A DNA stretch of 64,000 bases from Benincasa hispida. Its lineage: Eukaryota; Streptophyta; Magnoliopsida; Cucurbitales; Cucurbitaceae. A model generated the notes under the pieces. That model ran no database searches. It saw only the letters and a program-made list of their open reading frames with translations, and was not told the DNA's origin. The stretch is taken from assembly GCF_009727055.1 (NCBI RefSeq), contig NC_052349.1, positions 37,537,993 through 37,601,992 of the forward strand. Reading direction: 5' to 3'. The translations under genes and the position numbers were made by a program. Of the stretch, positions 1 to 10,320 are shown piece by piece (position 1 is the stretch's first letter; each line of letters starts with the position of its first letter).

Positions 1-470
1 AACTATGATAATTAATATGTAGTATAGGTTAGCTAAACAACTTAGTGTATTTAACTAGCTAATGAGCTTCCTTTAGGAAACTAAAATTTAATTTGTAAAA
101 AACTAATTGAAATCATGATAGATGTTATATAGGAATCTTACAGATGATTTGGATTTCAAGCTTGAGGTAAGTGGATTCTATCATAAGTTACTGATTTGTG
201 TGTTTTATAATCGTGTTGTTTAATTGTATAGTTGTATGACTACTCATAAGTAATTTCCACTGTATGTTGCCAATTGATTATAATATATATGTGATCAATG
301 GTTTATTGTTGTATTTGACTTTTATAAAATAATTATCTATTGAATTGTTTTCTTGAATTCCGATGTGTTGAATGTTTAAATTTGATTATTATTATGAATG
401 ATTTCTATTATGTTTCTTTTATATATGTTTGATTGAATATTGTTGAATTGTGACATTTAATTAATGTTTA
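1..470. other. AT-rich intergenic DNA, no gene seen
   Basis: No coding segment, RNA gene or recognisable repeat was found here. The stretch is AT-rich and ends at the CACTA-type terminus at 471. Confidence 0.5.
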
Positions 471-900
471 CACTACAAGAATTTTGGACTTTAATGTCAG
501 TTGGATAAAATTAAATCGAATGTATAATGTCAGTTTTGTTTTTTAAAAAAAGTGAATCTTTAATGTCAGTTTAAAACCGACATTAAAGATCCATTTTCAA
601 AAAAAAAAAACAAAAACAAAGACAAAACAAAACCAATTCCCCCCCCCCCCAATTTTCTTTTTCCTTTCATTCTCATACTTCCACTCACCCACAACCCACG
701 TGAAACCTTTCCAACGCGACTCCTTTCATCCTTCCACGCGAAACCCACAACCCGACCAAGCATCAATCATCGATCCCCTCCTTCAACCCGGCAGCCGACC
801 TCCAATAAGAAGAATCGGAACGCCTTGACGGGGAGTTCGAGTTCTCGAGCTCGCGCCCTCACCGACCCTCTCCTTCAACCTCAGTAACTTGTTAATCAGG
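471..900 (+). mobile_element. CACTA (En/Spm-like) transposon end with subterminal repeats
   Basis: CACTACAAGAATTTTGGAC begins at 471. CACTACAAGAAA is the classic terminal inverted repeat of plant CACTA transposons. Directly inside it the motif TTTAATGTCAGTT recurs (489, about 526 and 560). A palindrome of the same motif lies at 557-588 (TTTAATGTCAG...CGACATTAAAG). Such repeated subterminal motifs are transposase-binding sites in this family. A run of A then C at about 600-650 and a CT-rich stretch follow. I found no matching terminus (TTCTTGTAGTG) and no transposase, so this is an orphan end; the right limit is arbitrary. Confidence 0.6.
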
Positions 901-1616
901 TTCATTGAGTTTTATATTTGATTGTGTGACTATGATTGGTATGGATGATCGGGGATTCGATGTTTAACTGTTACGGATGAGTGTTGATTGAAAATTTTTG
1001 TGTTGTGGATTGTGTGTGCATTGTGTGAAAGGAATTTTAATTTTGTCTGTGTGGGAACTGGATTATTTCTGGATCAGTTTTGGACCAATTTTAACGGGAA
1101 GTTTAATCAATTGGACCCTAATGAGAGCTTTTAAAGATTCTAATCATTCAAAGTACGGTGAAGTGAATTATCGTTTTCCCATCCTGTATTTAATGAACAA
1201 CTTCATTGTAATTGTATGTTAAATTTAGACTTATTTAAACTACAAGGAGGATAGTTGAAAATTAATTTTGGCTAACAGGGGGGAAAGAATGATAGTCTTA
1301 ATTTTTGTTTACTAACTGCTTCATTTTCCTCTTTCAAATTATACATGATGAATTAATTATATATTTGTATGCGTCTAATTCTTACGATTTCAATTTAGAA
1401 TCAGAATGAGTGCACTAATATAAAAGGACATAGGAAACAATAGCATTTGTATAGATGAACTTCTATGTCAAGTTTCTAAACAAACTAATTGGATTGTTCA
1501 AATTATCAATAGAGTTTTTGCTGATTATTTGTCTTTTTCACATATTATTCCAAAAGGTTATTTTCTGAGTTTCCTGCCAAAAGCATTTATGGTTCTAATA
1601 AGTTTCAAATTGACAG
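901..1616. other. Unassigned stretch before the methylesterase-like fragment
   Basis: No conserved coding signal was recognised. A 74-codon open frame at 998-1222 resembles nothing I know and looks fortuitous. If the downstream methylesterase fragment once had a first exon with an N-terminal targeting sequence, it should lie here or further left, but I could not identify it. Confidence 0.4.
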
Positions 1617-2665
1617 GACATAAAGCTAGATAACTTGGAAACAAATCACTTTGTTCTTGTCCATGGAGGGGGTTTTGGTGCTTGGTATTGGTATAAAACT
1701 ATTGCTCTTCTTGAAGAAGCAGGCTACAGAGCTACGATGATAGACTTAACTGGTTCAGGAATTCATTCATTTGATCCAAACAGCATCACAGATCTCTCGC
1801 AATATGTGCAACCGCTCACGGATGTTCTTGAAAAGCTTCCTACTGGCGAAAAGGTTTCCATCCTTTTAACCCAATTTACTATCTATATATATATATACAC
1901 ATTCAAGTATATATGTCCATATATAGATTTATGTTCTGTAGGCATTGGTATTCATACATATGTGTGCTTATGGGTGTTGAAAATTCACGGAGAGTATTAA
2001 AATTACTTGAGCCTAATTTTTGGACGAACGCTGGGGTTTAGTGGTGATTTAACAAAAATGTTATTGAGATATGTTTTTCTATTTCGATTGTCTATTTTTT
2101 TATTAAGGTATTGTATTTTGCACTTGACTCCCTCGAAGCTTTATTTCTTTTATCTTCTTAACTTATGCAGGTTATCCTAGTTGGGCTTGATTTTGGTGGT
2201 GCTTGTATCTCTATGCAATGGAATTATTTCATTTCAAAATTGCGAAGGTTATCTTCCTTGTTGCAGTAATGTTGAGTGATGGGCAAAACACTTTTGATAT
2301 ATTCTCCTTGCAGGTACTCTCATTCCCTGATATAAATGATTTTGTAGATTTGGACTTGAATGTATGTAGAAAGTTGAATTTCATATAAAAGACTACATAT
2401 TGGTACGAATGATTAACTTTCAAAATTTCAAATGTTGTTTTCTCTTCATTCTTGTTTTTGGCTTTTATTCAATGCTGCTAGACGATCGTTCTGCACTCTT
2501 CCGATCATGTTTATTTTAGTTAAGCTATGCTTGAATCTATGCTAGGCTGGTTCGAACGATGTCATGCGACAGGCTCAAGTCTTTGTGTACTCAAATAGCA
2601 ACGACAACCCTCCAACAGCTATTGAATTGAAAAGGATGGAACTCCGAGATGTTGTAGCTGTGTAA
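1617..2665 (+). pseudogene. Methylesterase (MES)-like alpha/beta-hydrolase pseudogene
   Basis: Three exon-like pieces match plant methylesterases of the putative chloroplastic MES11-type branch. Piece 1 (1617-1853) encodes the strand-turn FVLVHGGGFGAW, then LLEEAGYRATMIDLTGSG, and ends at a GT donor. Piece 2 (2171-2313) encodes VILVG(L)DFGGACIS then, after a one-base frameshift, AMELF and MLSDGQNTFDIFS. Piece 3 (2546-2665) encodes AGSNDVMRQAQVFVYSN to ELKRMELRDV and then stops. The nucleophile-elbow motif reads GLDFGG where GHDFGG is expected. The last third of the fold, with the catalytic His, is missing and no first exon is visible. MES proteins hydrolyse methyl esters of plant hormones, but this copy is frameshifted and truncated and should not be functional. 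Confidence 0.8.
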
Positions 2666-2880
2666 CAATGGAGGTACTTTTCGAAATTACTTTTTGTCTC
2701 ATTATGTTTACCATATCCCCTTCAACCGGTCACATGTGCATATTAGGAAGAAACGATATCTTTAGAAAATGGCTCTTGTCATCTTGGTTTAAACTCGATG
2801 TGAAACAATTTTTTGATCATTGCTTTCCATACATCAGTTGGTTGTAGTTGGACTCAGAACTAACTTTTTAAATGATGCAG

Positions 2881-3745
2881 CCAAGAGACACTAGTTATCT
2901 TTTGCTTGATGATGGACAGAAGCTCTTTTTAGAGTGTTTGGACTCAGCAATCATGAATACTCATGAATGTCAACCATTATACCTCAAAATTTAAGAATTT
3001 TAAGAGAGTTTGAATATGAAAATGGAACAACAAGTTCCCATGTTGTTGGTTGAGAGGCTAGTGCTTAATGTGGCCATGGAAGGAGAAAAGAATGTAAGAG
3101 CTAATGGACCTTGTTTGTGTTATGCAATGCATGTCATCGTCGTCCTTATCAAGAACTCATTTGATTTTTTTCTTTTTGCTTGTGGTTAACAGGGTCATCA
3201 TCACTTGTCGGAAACTAGAGGACTCTGCTTATCAGAAGAGCAAACTGTTGCTACCGTATGACATTTCCCCTCTCTTAGATATTTCTCAATTTCTAGTTAC
3301 ACAAATTTAATTTGTTCAATGTGGTATGTTATTATATTCTCAACAAATTCTGCAAATCTCAAAGAGGCCGAGGATTGGCGCAGGCTACCGTATAGTCGAC
3401 ATGTTTATAGAGCCTTATAGATTAATCCGTCGATATGAAGTTACTGTTATTCTCGTTTTATATGGCCTTCCTAGGTATGGTTTCCTTATCAAAGTATCCA
3501 AGTACACATTTTTATGTGTATTATGTTCTTCAGAAGGACCGTGAAGTAACTTCTTCATTTCAGGTTATTGACAAGATCTATCCTGGGTCACAAGATGATG
3601 CACGCATGGCTTAGGCTTAAAGGTCGTTTATTTGCTTCGTACTTTTTATGTTTTCTTTTTTATTGATTTCACAAATAGGTTTTTAACATGTCACGACGTC
3701 AAACAAGTTATCCCAATTTAAAGCCTGAGGTTGAAGAAGGCTTTA
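2881..3745 (+). pseudogene. DA1/DAR-type ubiquitin-activated peptidase pseudogene (C-terminal part)
   Basis: Successive pieces match the C-terminal half of plant DA1 and DA1-related proteins. These are ubiquitin-binding, LIM-domain zinc peptidases that limit organ growth. 2881-3096 reads DTSYLLLDDGQKLFLECLDS, then LNMKMEQQVPMLLVER, with two in-frame stops after YLKI and EF where the family has Gln and Tyr. 3193-about 3255 reads GHHHLSETRGLCLSEEQTV. About 3360-3474 reads RPRIGAGYR...EVTVILVLYGLPR. 3564-3622 reads LLTRSILGHKMMHAWLRLK. About 3712-3745 reads NLKPEVEEG. Most pieces are bounded by usable AG/GT sites. The HEMMH zinc motif has become HKMMH, losing the catalytic Glu. The N-terminal UIM and LIM regions and the last domain were not found. 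It is a dead remnant. Confidence 0.82.
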
Positions 3746-5062
3746 TTATTCTAATCTTGCTTCTGTTGCTCATTTCATGTTATGAATATTATTTTGACTT
3801 ATGTTCCTGGGCCTAATCTAGCATACCTCACAACATTTTTTTTTGTTACAATTCTTTATCAGTGTTTTTTTTCGAGACTACAATTACAATCATCTCTTGG
3901 GAGTTCTCTTTCCATAAAATTTTTATATGGGATACTTTTTTCTTTTAATGGGAGGAATTAATGTAGCTCCATAGAAACCATAAATACAAACACCACTCAT
4001 TTTTTTAAAACTATTTTTTAGGCTTCCATCTTTTCAGTAGTTCCCTTGACCTCTTTCAGATTGATGCTTTATCACTCTCTTTATATTTTAAAGTATTATT
4101 AATATTGTGCGTAGTTTCTTATTAAATGAAAAGAAGATATTGAGATCATAATTGATTTACTTGCTGGTGATTCTATCTTATGTTTGAATGCTGAGGAAAA
4201 ATGAAATTATTTTGTACAAAGAAGGAAGAGAAAGGTTGAGAACTCTCAATGCTTAGCAATAATGACAATTTTTTTAAAAGATAGAAAGACTTATAATGCA
4301 GATTTACGCATGCAAGGTAAGGGATGAGAAGTAGACAACAATATTTTAACATGGTTTGGCAAGAGGTGCCTACGTCCACGAAAAGAGCTGAGATTTCTTG
4401 CGAAGTAGAAAGGTAAAAACATTACAGATAAATTCTTCTAACTCATTGATTTCTCTCTTTTTTTATCTCTCTCTTTTAGATCTTTTATATATAGGATGTC
4501 TACAATTTTGTTGAGAGATAAAAGTAAGATAAAATGTCGGTTTCACTTTAAATAGTTACTGTTTTAACACTTTTCAATATACTTGAGGAAGAACGGGATG
4601 TCATAATCAAGCATGGAATACAATCATGAGAGAGTCATTATGCTGCAGCACATGGGATGCATACGTCTTAGTTCAAGAAGTACTTTGTAATGCTTACAAT
4701 TGCTATTCTTTTAGGGTTGGGAAGAAGTGAGTTACTAAAACCAACTCAAGAAGGTACTTTGTTGTTTACTCAAGTCCTTTTGTGAAAAATATGATATTCT
4801 TACTTGGTAGTAGCGATATTCTATTGAAATTGTTAAATTTCATATGAATGTGATTATGATTTTTTTTTTAACTCTTTTCTGCAGCAAAGCTTTTAATGTT
4901 TTGATGCAGCTTGGAAGGGTTGCTACATATGCGTTGAACTTAACTGGGATCTTCTACTGTTAAATAGCGTCCAATTTAAGCTTAGAGGAGTTGTTAAGTT
5001 GGACCTACTTTAAGTAAGTTTTACAGATAGCTATTTATTAGTAGGTGCATGGAACTTGTTCC
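3746..5062. other. No gene seen
   Basis: AT-rich DNA follows the DA1-like remnant. I looked for the missing last DA1 exon (the QVLAHMWL region) and did not find it. No other protein or RNA signal was recognised. Confidence 0.4.
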
Positions 5063-5985
5063 TGAAGGAAATCAGACATGAGGATTTCTATGAGCAGCAG
5101 AATGATCGTTCCAAATTCTATTCGATATTGAACATACACAATTACAGTCAAGAAACGGAAATTAACAGGTCATGCACAATATGAAATTATAGCATGCTTT
5201 CAGATAAGATCAAAGGATAGAGTATCATACCTTTAACGACTCATGCTTCAAACTCCCTCGATCATGAATGCTCGATCAGTCTCCAAGACAGCAAGACACG
5301 AACGCTCGAACACAATGAACGCAACACAGTATGATCAATAGCAACCACCATACGAACAGTGCGAACACACAACGAATGGCATCCAAAAACTTCGAACTCA
5401 GTCGAGTTGAGTGAGGATACCACCCCAATGGTTACCTTGGTATTCTCGGTGTGAGAATCTAGAAGGGTGGGCTCTGTATGAACTTGGTTAGAGGACGAGA
5501 ATGGAGGAACAACAATCATGTAGACGATTGGACAAGTGGGAGATGAGAAGTGAGAAGTGTCTATCGTATAGACGAATGCTCAATCGTGTAGAAGAAGGCA
5601 GCCTATCGTATAGATAATGCCCTGCACTCGTTTAACTATGACCAGCTAAGTGAACTATCACATAGTAACACTCCACGATCGTTTAGTCTCTCTACTAGCT
5701 ATCGTTTAGTGAAACGATTTTACTTGACAGCATTCCGTGAGTTCCTTTCCGAATTAAGCAACTCTTCTAAAATTAAGAAAAACATTTTTTCTTTTAACTC
5801 ACGGTTACCATAAAACCACCAATAATCTCCCTCACAATTAGTTATTAGAGAAAAAGAGATAATTATCCAATAATTAATATTATTATAAATATATATGATA
5901 ACCAAATTACCATATTATATTTATAACCTACTTTTAAAATTTCATCTCATGAAATATATTATTATTTATAACTTACATCCTGTAC
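5063..5985 (-). mobile_element. Partial reverse LTR of the ACGATCG copia family
   Basis: TGAAGGAAAT at 5063, followed by TTTCTATGAGC, matches the reversed 3' end of the LTR seen at 46284 and, on the opposite strand, at the end of the 6904-9049 LTR. Inside, 5520-5720 carries scattered copies of the ACGATCGTTTAG / ATCGTATAG motif typical of this LTR family. The LTR breaks off at about 5985, where reverse-strand copia reverse transcriptase sequence begins. The U3 part and the end of pol are therefore deleted. Confidence 0.65.
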
Positions 5986-6903
5986 CTGATCAACATCTGG
6001 ATCCCTAGAACATACTGCGCCTCACTTACATCTTTCATTTGGAATTGGACAGCTAGCCACTTCTTAATGTCAGTTAGAAACCCTACATCATTCCCAATGA
6101 GTAGGATATCATCCACATACAGTACCAGGAAAGCTACTGAGTTGTTGATAACACAAGACTCATCAACATTCTAATCAAAACTAAACGATTTGACCGCACT
6201 GTCAAACCTAATGTTCCACAATCTAGACGCTTGTTTCAGCCCATAAATGGACCTGTTTAGCTTGCCAACTCTTTGCTCTTGATCTGGAACAATGAATCCC
6301 TCTGGTTGAGCCATGTAGATGGTCTCCTCAAGATTACCATTAAGAAAGGCAGTCTTGACGTCCATTTGCCATTGATTATGGACAAGAGTATCCTGATAGA
6401 TCCCTTAAACTGGGTATAACTTTTTGCCACGAGTCTAGCCTTAAAGGTTTGCACCTTTCCATATATACCTTATTTTCACTTGTAGACCCACTTACACCCT
6501 ATAGGTTTTACCCCATCAGGCTGATCCACAAGCTCCCAGACTTTATTGAAGTACATAGACTCCATTTCTTGGTTCATGGCCTTAATCCACTCATCCTTGT
6601 TAACATCCTCTATTGCTTGCTTATAAGACAATGGATCCTCGACCCCATCATTAGAAATAACGTTCTGGGCTTCAGTCAAACCCATGTAGCGATCTGGTGG
6701 GTTCATAACTCTCCCACTATGTCAAGGCAGTCTTAACTCTTGAGATGGTTAAGTAGATGTACCAACCTCAACAACTCTTGTTAATCTGTCAGTCTGTTCA
6801 ACAACTTTTGTTAAACCCTCAGTAGTCTCACTAGAAGTCTCATGTAAAATAAGCTTACTTCATGGTTTATGATCCCAAATGTGGTCTTCTTTCAAGAAGA
6901 TAG
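5986..6903 (-). pseudogene. Ty1-copia pol fragment: reverse transcriptase (left of nested LTR)
   Basis: Read on the - strand from 6903 leftwards, the protein runs FLKEDHIWDHKP, then MNPPDRYMGL, WIKAMNQEMESM, KPIGCKWVYK, ARLVAKSYTQ, MDVKTAFLNGNLEETIYM, YGLKQASRLWN, and VDDILLIGND near 6110. These are the linker and reverse transcriptase of Ty1-copia Pol; VDD is part of the (Y/F)VDD catalytic motif. Several stops and frameshifts interrupt it. The RNase H part is missing at the left, where the sequence joins an LTR fragment. The first residues continue exactly from the integrase piece beyond 9054, showing that both were one element before the 6904-9049 LTR inserted. Confidence 0.85.
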
Positions 6904-9049
6904 TGTTGGGGTTGATGCCCTAAAGTCTTGTGTCCTGTAGTTTGTAAACGGTATGTACGAACGCTTGTGTTATTAATATATGATATTTACTTCACATCTT
7001 GTATTTTTGCTCAGTTACTTGTTTTATTTGCTTTACCAAAAACCAATAAACATAAAATCCTTGGTTATCTGTATGTGACTCAAGCATGTATGTGGTGACG
7101 TACAAGTGGATCATGTCTTGAGTGATAACCAAAATGGTCTGTAGTATATGGATATAGGAGGGAAACCTTATCCTGGTACGCTACGGATGTGGCCCTTGTG
7201 GAAATGGTGTCACAAGTGTTGTGACTTGTCACAGATGGTCTGATCCTGATCATTCGTGTTGGGGACATGCGAGCGGGGGCGTCCTATACAAAGAGTTTGT
7301 ATAAGACTTGACCACGAAGTGTTAACATCTTGTTACATAACACCATTCATGACAGAGACTTCACTTCACTAGGATGACCATAGGTAACATGACCTCAATC
7401 CTGAGTGAGTTGGGATCTCCTGTCATTGAGGGCGGTCCTTTGATTTGTATAGGTGCGAGTGACCAGTTTACCGATTCAAACCTACCATTTTGGGGATTCG
7501 CCTGATTTAGGAGCTGGGAACTCAGCTACACAAGATGGAATTCACTCCTTCCCCGAGGCAGGGGTAAGTAGATAGATAGCTCCCTTAAAGGTTGATTCTA
7601 GGGCTTGAACGATGTTGCGCCACACACCTTCTCTTGGCCTGAGAGGTGTTTACATATAGTTGGACTATGTTGTATTGTTCATTAGAGGAATCAGTGGTAC
7701 TTAAAGAGTGAGATGTAACTACAGGGGGAAAACGGTAATTTGGTCCAGCAGTACTTACGAGCATATGTGAAGGATCATCGTACTCATGATTGGTTATATC
7801 CAATGGACGTAGAAATATATATGTGGTAAGAAGAGTTCAGCTGTTGGTCTTTAGTGGAATGCCTGACAGTTAATGGATGGTGGATCTCGTGGCTAAAGAG
7901 TTTAGTCAGTTATTCACGGACCGTTGGAGCTTCAAGCCATAGGTCCATTAGGTCCCTTGGGTAGCTTGGATAAAGTCAAAAACTAGTGTTTGGGTTAATT
8001 TGAAATGTTCAAATTGACAAGAGAAAGTTCGATTATATATGATATAATTGGACTGATTAATTATATATTATATAATTCACTAAATGTATGAGATACATTA
8101 TTTTGGAGGAAATTAGATATAAATATGATTTATATCAAGTAGAGGAGAAAATACTATAGTAGATATGTGACATTAAACTATAGGATAAAAATATAATATG
8201 ATTATATTTATTAATATTTTAGTTGGTTAATTATATGATAATTATCCCAAAATTTGCATTTGGACGTGGCTTAGTGGGAATGAGTCGATTATTATAATCG
8301 ATGAAATAAAAATGAAAAGAGTTTTCATTTTTGCGTCGTCCGTCACTCATCCGAAAAGAAATCGCAGGCGCGCGTTGGTAGAATGCTAAACGATCACTTA
8401 AAGAATCGAGAGACTATACGATGCTCCTCTCTGCCTAAATGACCGTCTACCTCACACCTAAACGATCGCACACTGTCGCCTACACGATCGCATAGATTAT
8501 CTAAACGATCGTATAGTGTGTCGTTTTTACTAAACGATCGTGTACCTTTTCCTAAACGACCGTTCAGTAAATCCTACACGATCGTGTAGCTTCTTCTAAA
8601 CGACAAGCATTTCTGCTATGCGATAGCGTCTTTTTCCCTCCTACTTGCTTATCGCCTACACGATTCGTGTTTTCTCCTTCCTTTACCAAATTCACCAAAG
8701 ACCACCCTTTGGGTTTTCACTCCGAGAATACCCGGGGCTCTTTAGTGGGGGTGTCATCCCCGCGGTATTCGTGTTCGTGCGGTTGTTCATGCTGCTGTTG
8801 TTGACGCTGCTGCTGGGCATTGGTAGATCGCAAGGAGGTTTTCCGCTGCGTTGGAGTTCTGAAGTGTGAAGGCTATCTTCAACTGGTATGGAACTCTCTC
8901 CCTTGTTATTTATCTTGTTCTTAGCATGCCATTAATTAAGATTTGTTTGCATAACAGTATGTTTTGAATGTATATTGTTGTATTTCGGTCACTATAAGAT
9001 CGGAGTGATCTGAACGCGCTCATGGAACTCTGAGATATGAGATCCTTCA
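6904..9049 (+). mobile_element. Solo LTR (2,146 bp) with 5-bp target duplication GATAG
   Basis: The LTR starts TGTTGGGGTTGATGCCCTAA at 6904 and ends GAGATCCTTCA at 9049. GATAG is present immediately before (6899-6903) and after (9050-9054) as a target-site duplication. No internal region is present, so it is a solo LTR produced by LTR-LTR recombination. It interrupts a reverse-strand copia pol between the NA codons of the integrase side and FLKED of the reverse transcriptase side. The stretch at 8386-8667 is a degenerate array built on ACGATCG. Relatives of this LTR lie at 5063, 46284 (reverse), and more distantly at 41790, 43913 and 49115. Confidence 0.9.
8386..8667 (+). repeat. Degenerate ~22-bp minisatellite built on CTAAACGATCGTTTAG
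   Basis: Copies of CTAAACGATCGT or CTACACGATCGT (with variants) begin at 8386, 8414, 8435, 8458, 8480, 8501, 8530, 8552, 8574, 8596, 8616 and 8656. Most steps are 20-23 bp. The consensus core ACGATCGT is palindromic, and some copies extend to the 16-bp palindrome CTAAACGATCGTTTAG. The array lies in the right third of the solo LTR. Related, more diverged arrays occur in reverse at 5520-5720 and 47160-47400, and remnants at about 50560-50720. Confidence 0.8.
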
Positions 9050-9054
9050 GATAG

Positions 9055-10020
9055 CATTTGTAGAAACAAACACTTTGTTCTCACTCGGATCATAGAAGTA
9101 TTCACCCCTCGTTTCCCTGAGGTAGCGTACAAAGAGGCAAACTTTCGAACGTGGTTCCAACTTCTTCAGGTTAGTCATTAGCACATGGGTCAAACATCCC
9201 CAAATCCTGAAGTGGCATAAACTACCTTTACAGCCTCTCCACAACTCAAAAGATATTTTAGAAACACTTTTCGAGGGAACGTTGTTCAGAATATAGCATG
9301 CAGTCTCCACTGCAAAATCCTAAAACGAGTCTGGAAGATGAGCATAACTCATCATAGACCGAATCATGTCCAATAAGGTTATGTTTCTCCTTTCTGATAC
9401 ACCATTCTGTTGAGGTATACCTGGGGCCAAGAGTTGGGACATAATTCCATGTTCTATCATATAGTTCTAGAATTGGAGGTCCATATACTTTTCATCACGA
9501 TCAGATCGTAATGTTTTTATCTTCTTACCTAATAAGTTTTCAACTTTAGCCTTATACTCCTTGAACTTGTCAAGGGCTTTAAACTTACGTTGCATTAGGT
9601 ATAGATACCCGTACCTTGAATAATCATCTATGAAAGAGATGAAATATTCATACCTACCTCGAGCCTTAACACTCATCGCATCACAGAGGTCAGAATGTAC
9701 AAGCTCCAAGGCTTCCTTGGCTCTATAACCTTTTCCAGTAAAAAGTCGTTTGGTCATCTTGCCTTCGAGGCATGATTCACATACCAACAAGGAGTTTTCT
9801 TCTAAACTCTTTAGAAGTCCACATTTCACCGACTGCTCAATCCTATTGAGGTTGATGTGACCTAACCTTAGATGCCAAAGATGGGCGTTTTCCTTAGGAG
9901 AAACCTTTGGTCTTTTAGTTGTTGTCGCCATACTGCTCAATCCCTACTGCATAATTAGTTCGTGAATATCAAAATAGAGGGGTAGCCTACCAATTGAATA
10001 CACACTCCCTCATGCCACTA
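9055..10020 (-). pseudogene. Ty1-copia pol fragment: GAG-pre-integrase and integrase
   Basis: On the - strand the sequence runs from about 10020 leftwards: VYSIGRLPLYFDIHELIMQ, then HLWHLRLGHINLNRIEQSV and CESCLEGKMTKR. The two His and two Cys form the HHCC zinc finger of the GAG-pre-integrase/integrase N-terminus. Next come LELVHSDLCDAM and FISFIDDYSRYGYLYLM, holding the first two Asp of the integrase catalytic triad. The piece then runs through the PSKSVSKISFELWRG region to FYDPSENKVFVSTNA at 9055. Stops separate the two blocks. Protease and Gag are missing to the right. Integrase inserts the element cDNA into the genome; this copy is defective. Confidence 0.85.
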
Positions 10021-10320
10021 AGTGTTTATCTTTGATGTAAACAAAATGCTAAAATAAACATAGCAAGCAAAGAACATTTAATCTAAAGCATCAATTCAAT
10101 CATGAAAGTTCAATGAGATTAAGCAAAGATCAAGAGAGTTTACAGTAGAAAATCCCAAAAATATGAATAAATACTCAAAAGAATTTTAGGTGATTTAGTT
10201 GTTTTCTTGGTCTTGGTTTTTTAACTATTGTGGTTGTGTTTGTTTGTACTTTGAGCATAGGTTGTGATATCCTATTCTTTTTCCTAAAATTCAATACATT
10301 CGCAAAAAAAAAAAAAAAAA
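10021..10320 (+). mobile_element. Retroposon 3' end with poly(A), probably LINE-derived
   Basis: The stretch ends in a 17-base A run (10304-10320). It is preceded by TTTGTACTTTGAGCATAGG and a T-rich segment, a composition typical of plant L1-type LINE 3' untranslated ends. No ORF is recognisable. It abuts the broken end of the copia element at its left, and a reverse LTR starts directly after the A run. The left limit is uncertain. Confidence 0.45.

Noticed and set aside
998..1222. 74-codon ORF as a possible first exon of the methylesterase
   Set aside because: No similarity to a MES N-terminus and no splice donor in a suitable phase near its end.
5262..5519. 85-codon reverse ORF
   Set aside because: It lies in the reversed LTR fragment; similar sequence occurs in other LTR copies without a conserved frame.
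8386..8667. CRISPR-like array
   Set aside because: The spacing resembles short repeats, but units are degenerate, spacers are about 10 bp, and the array lies inside a plant LTR.
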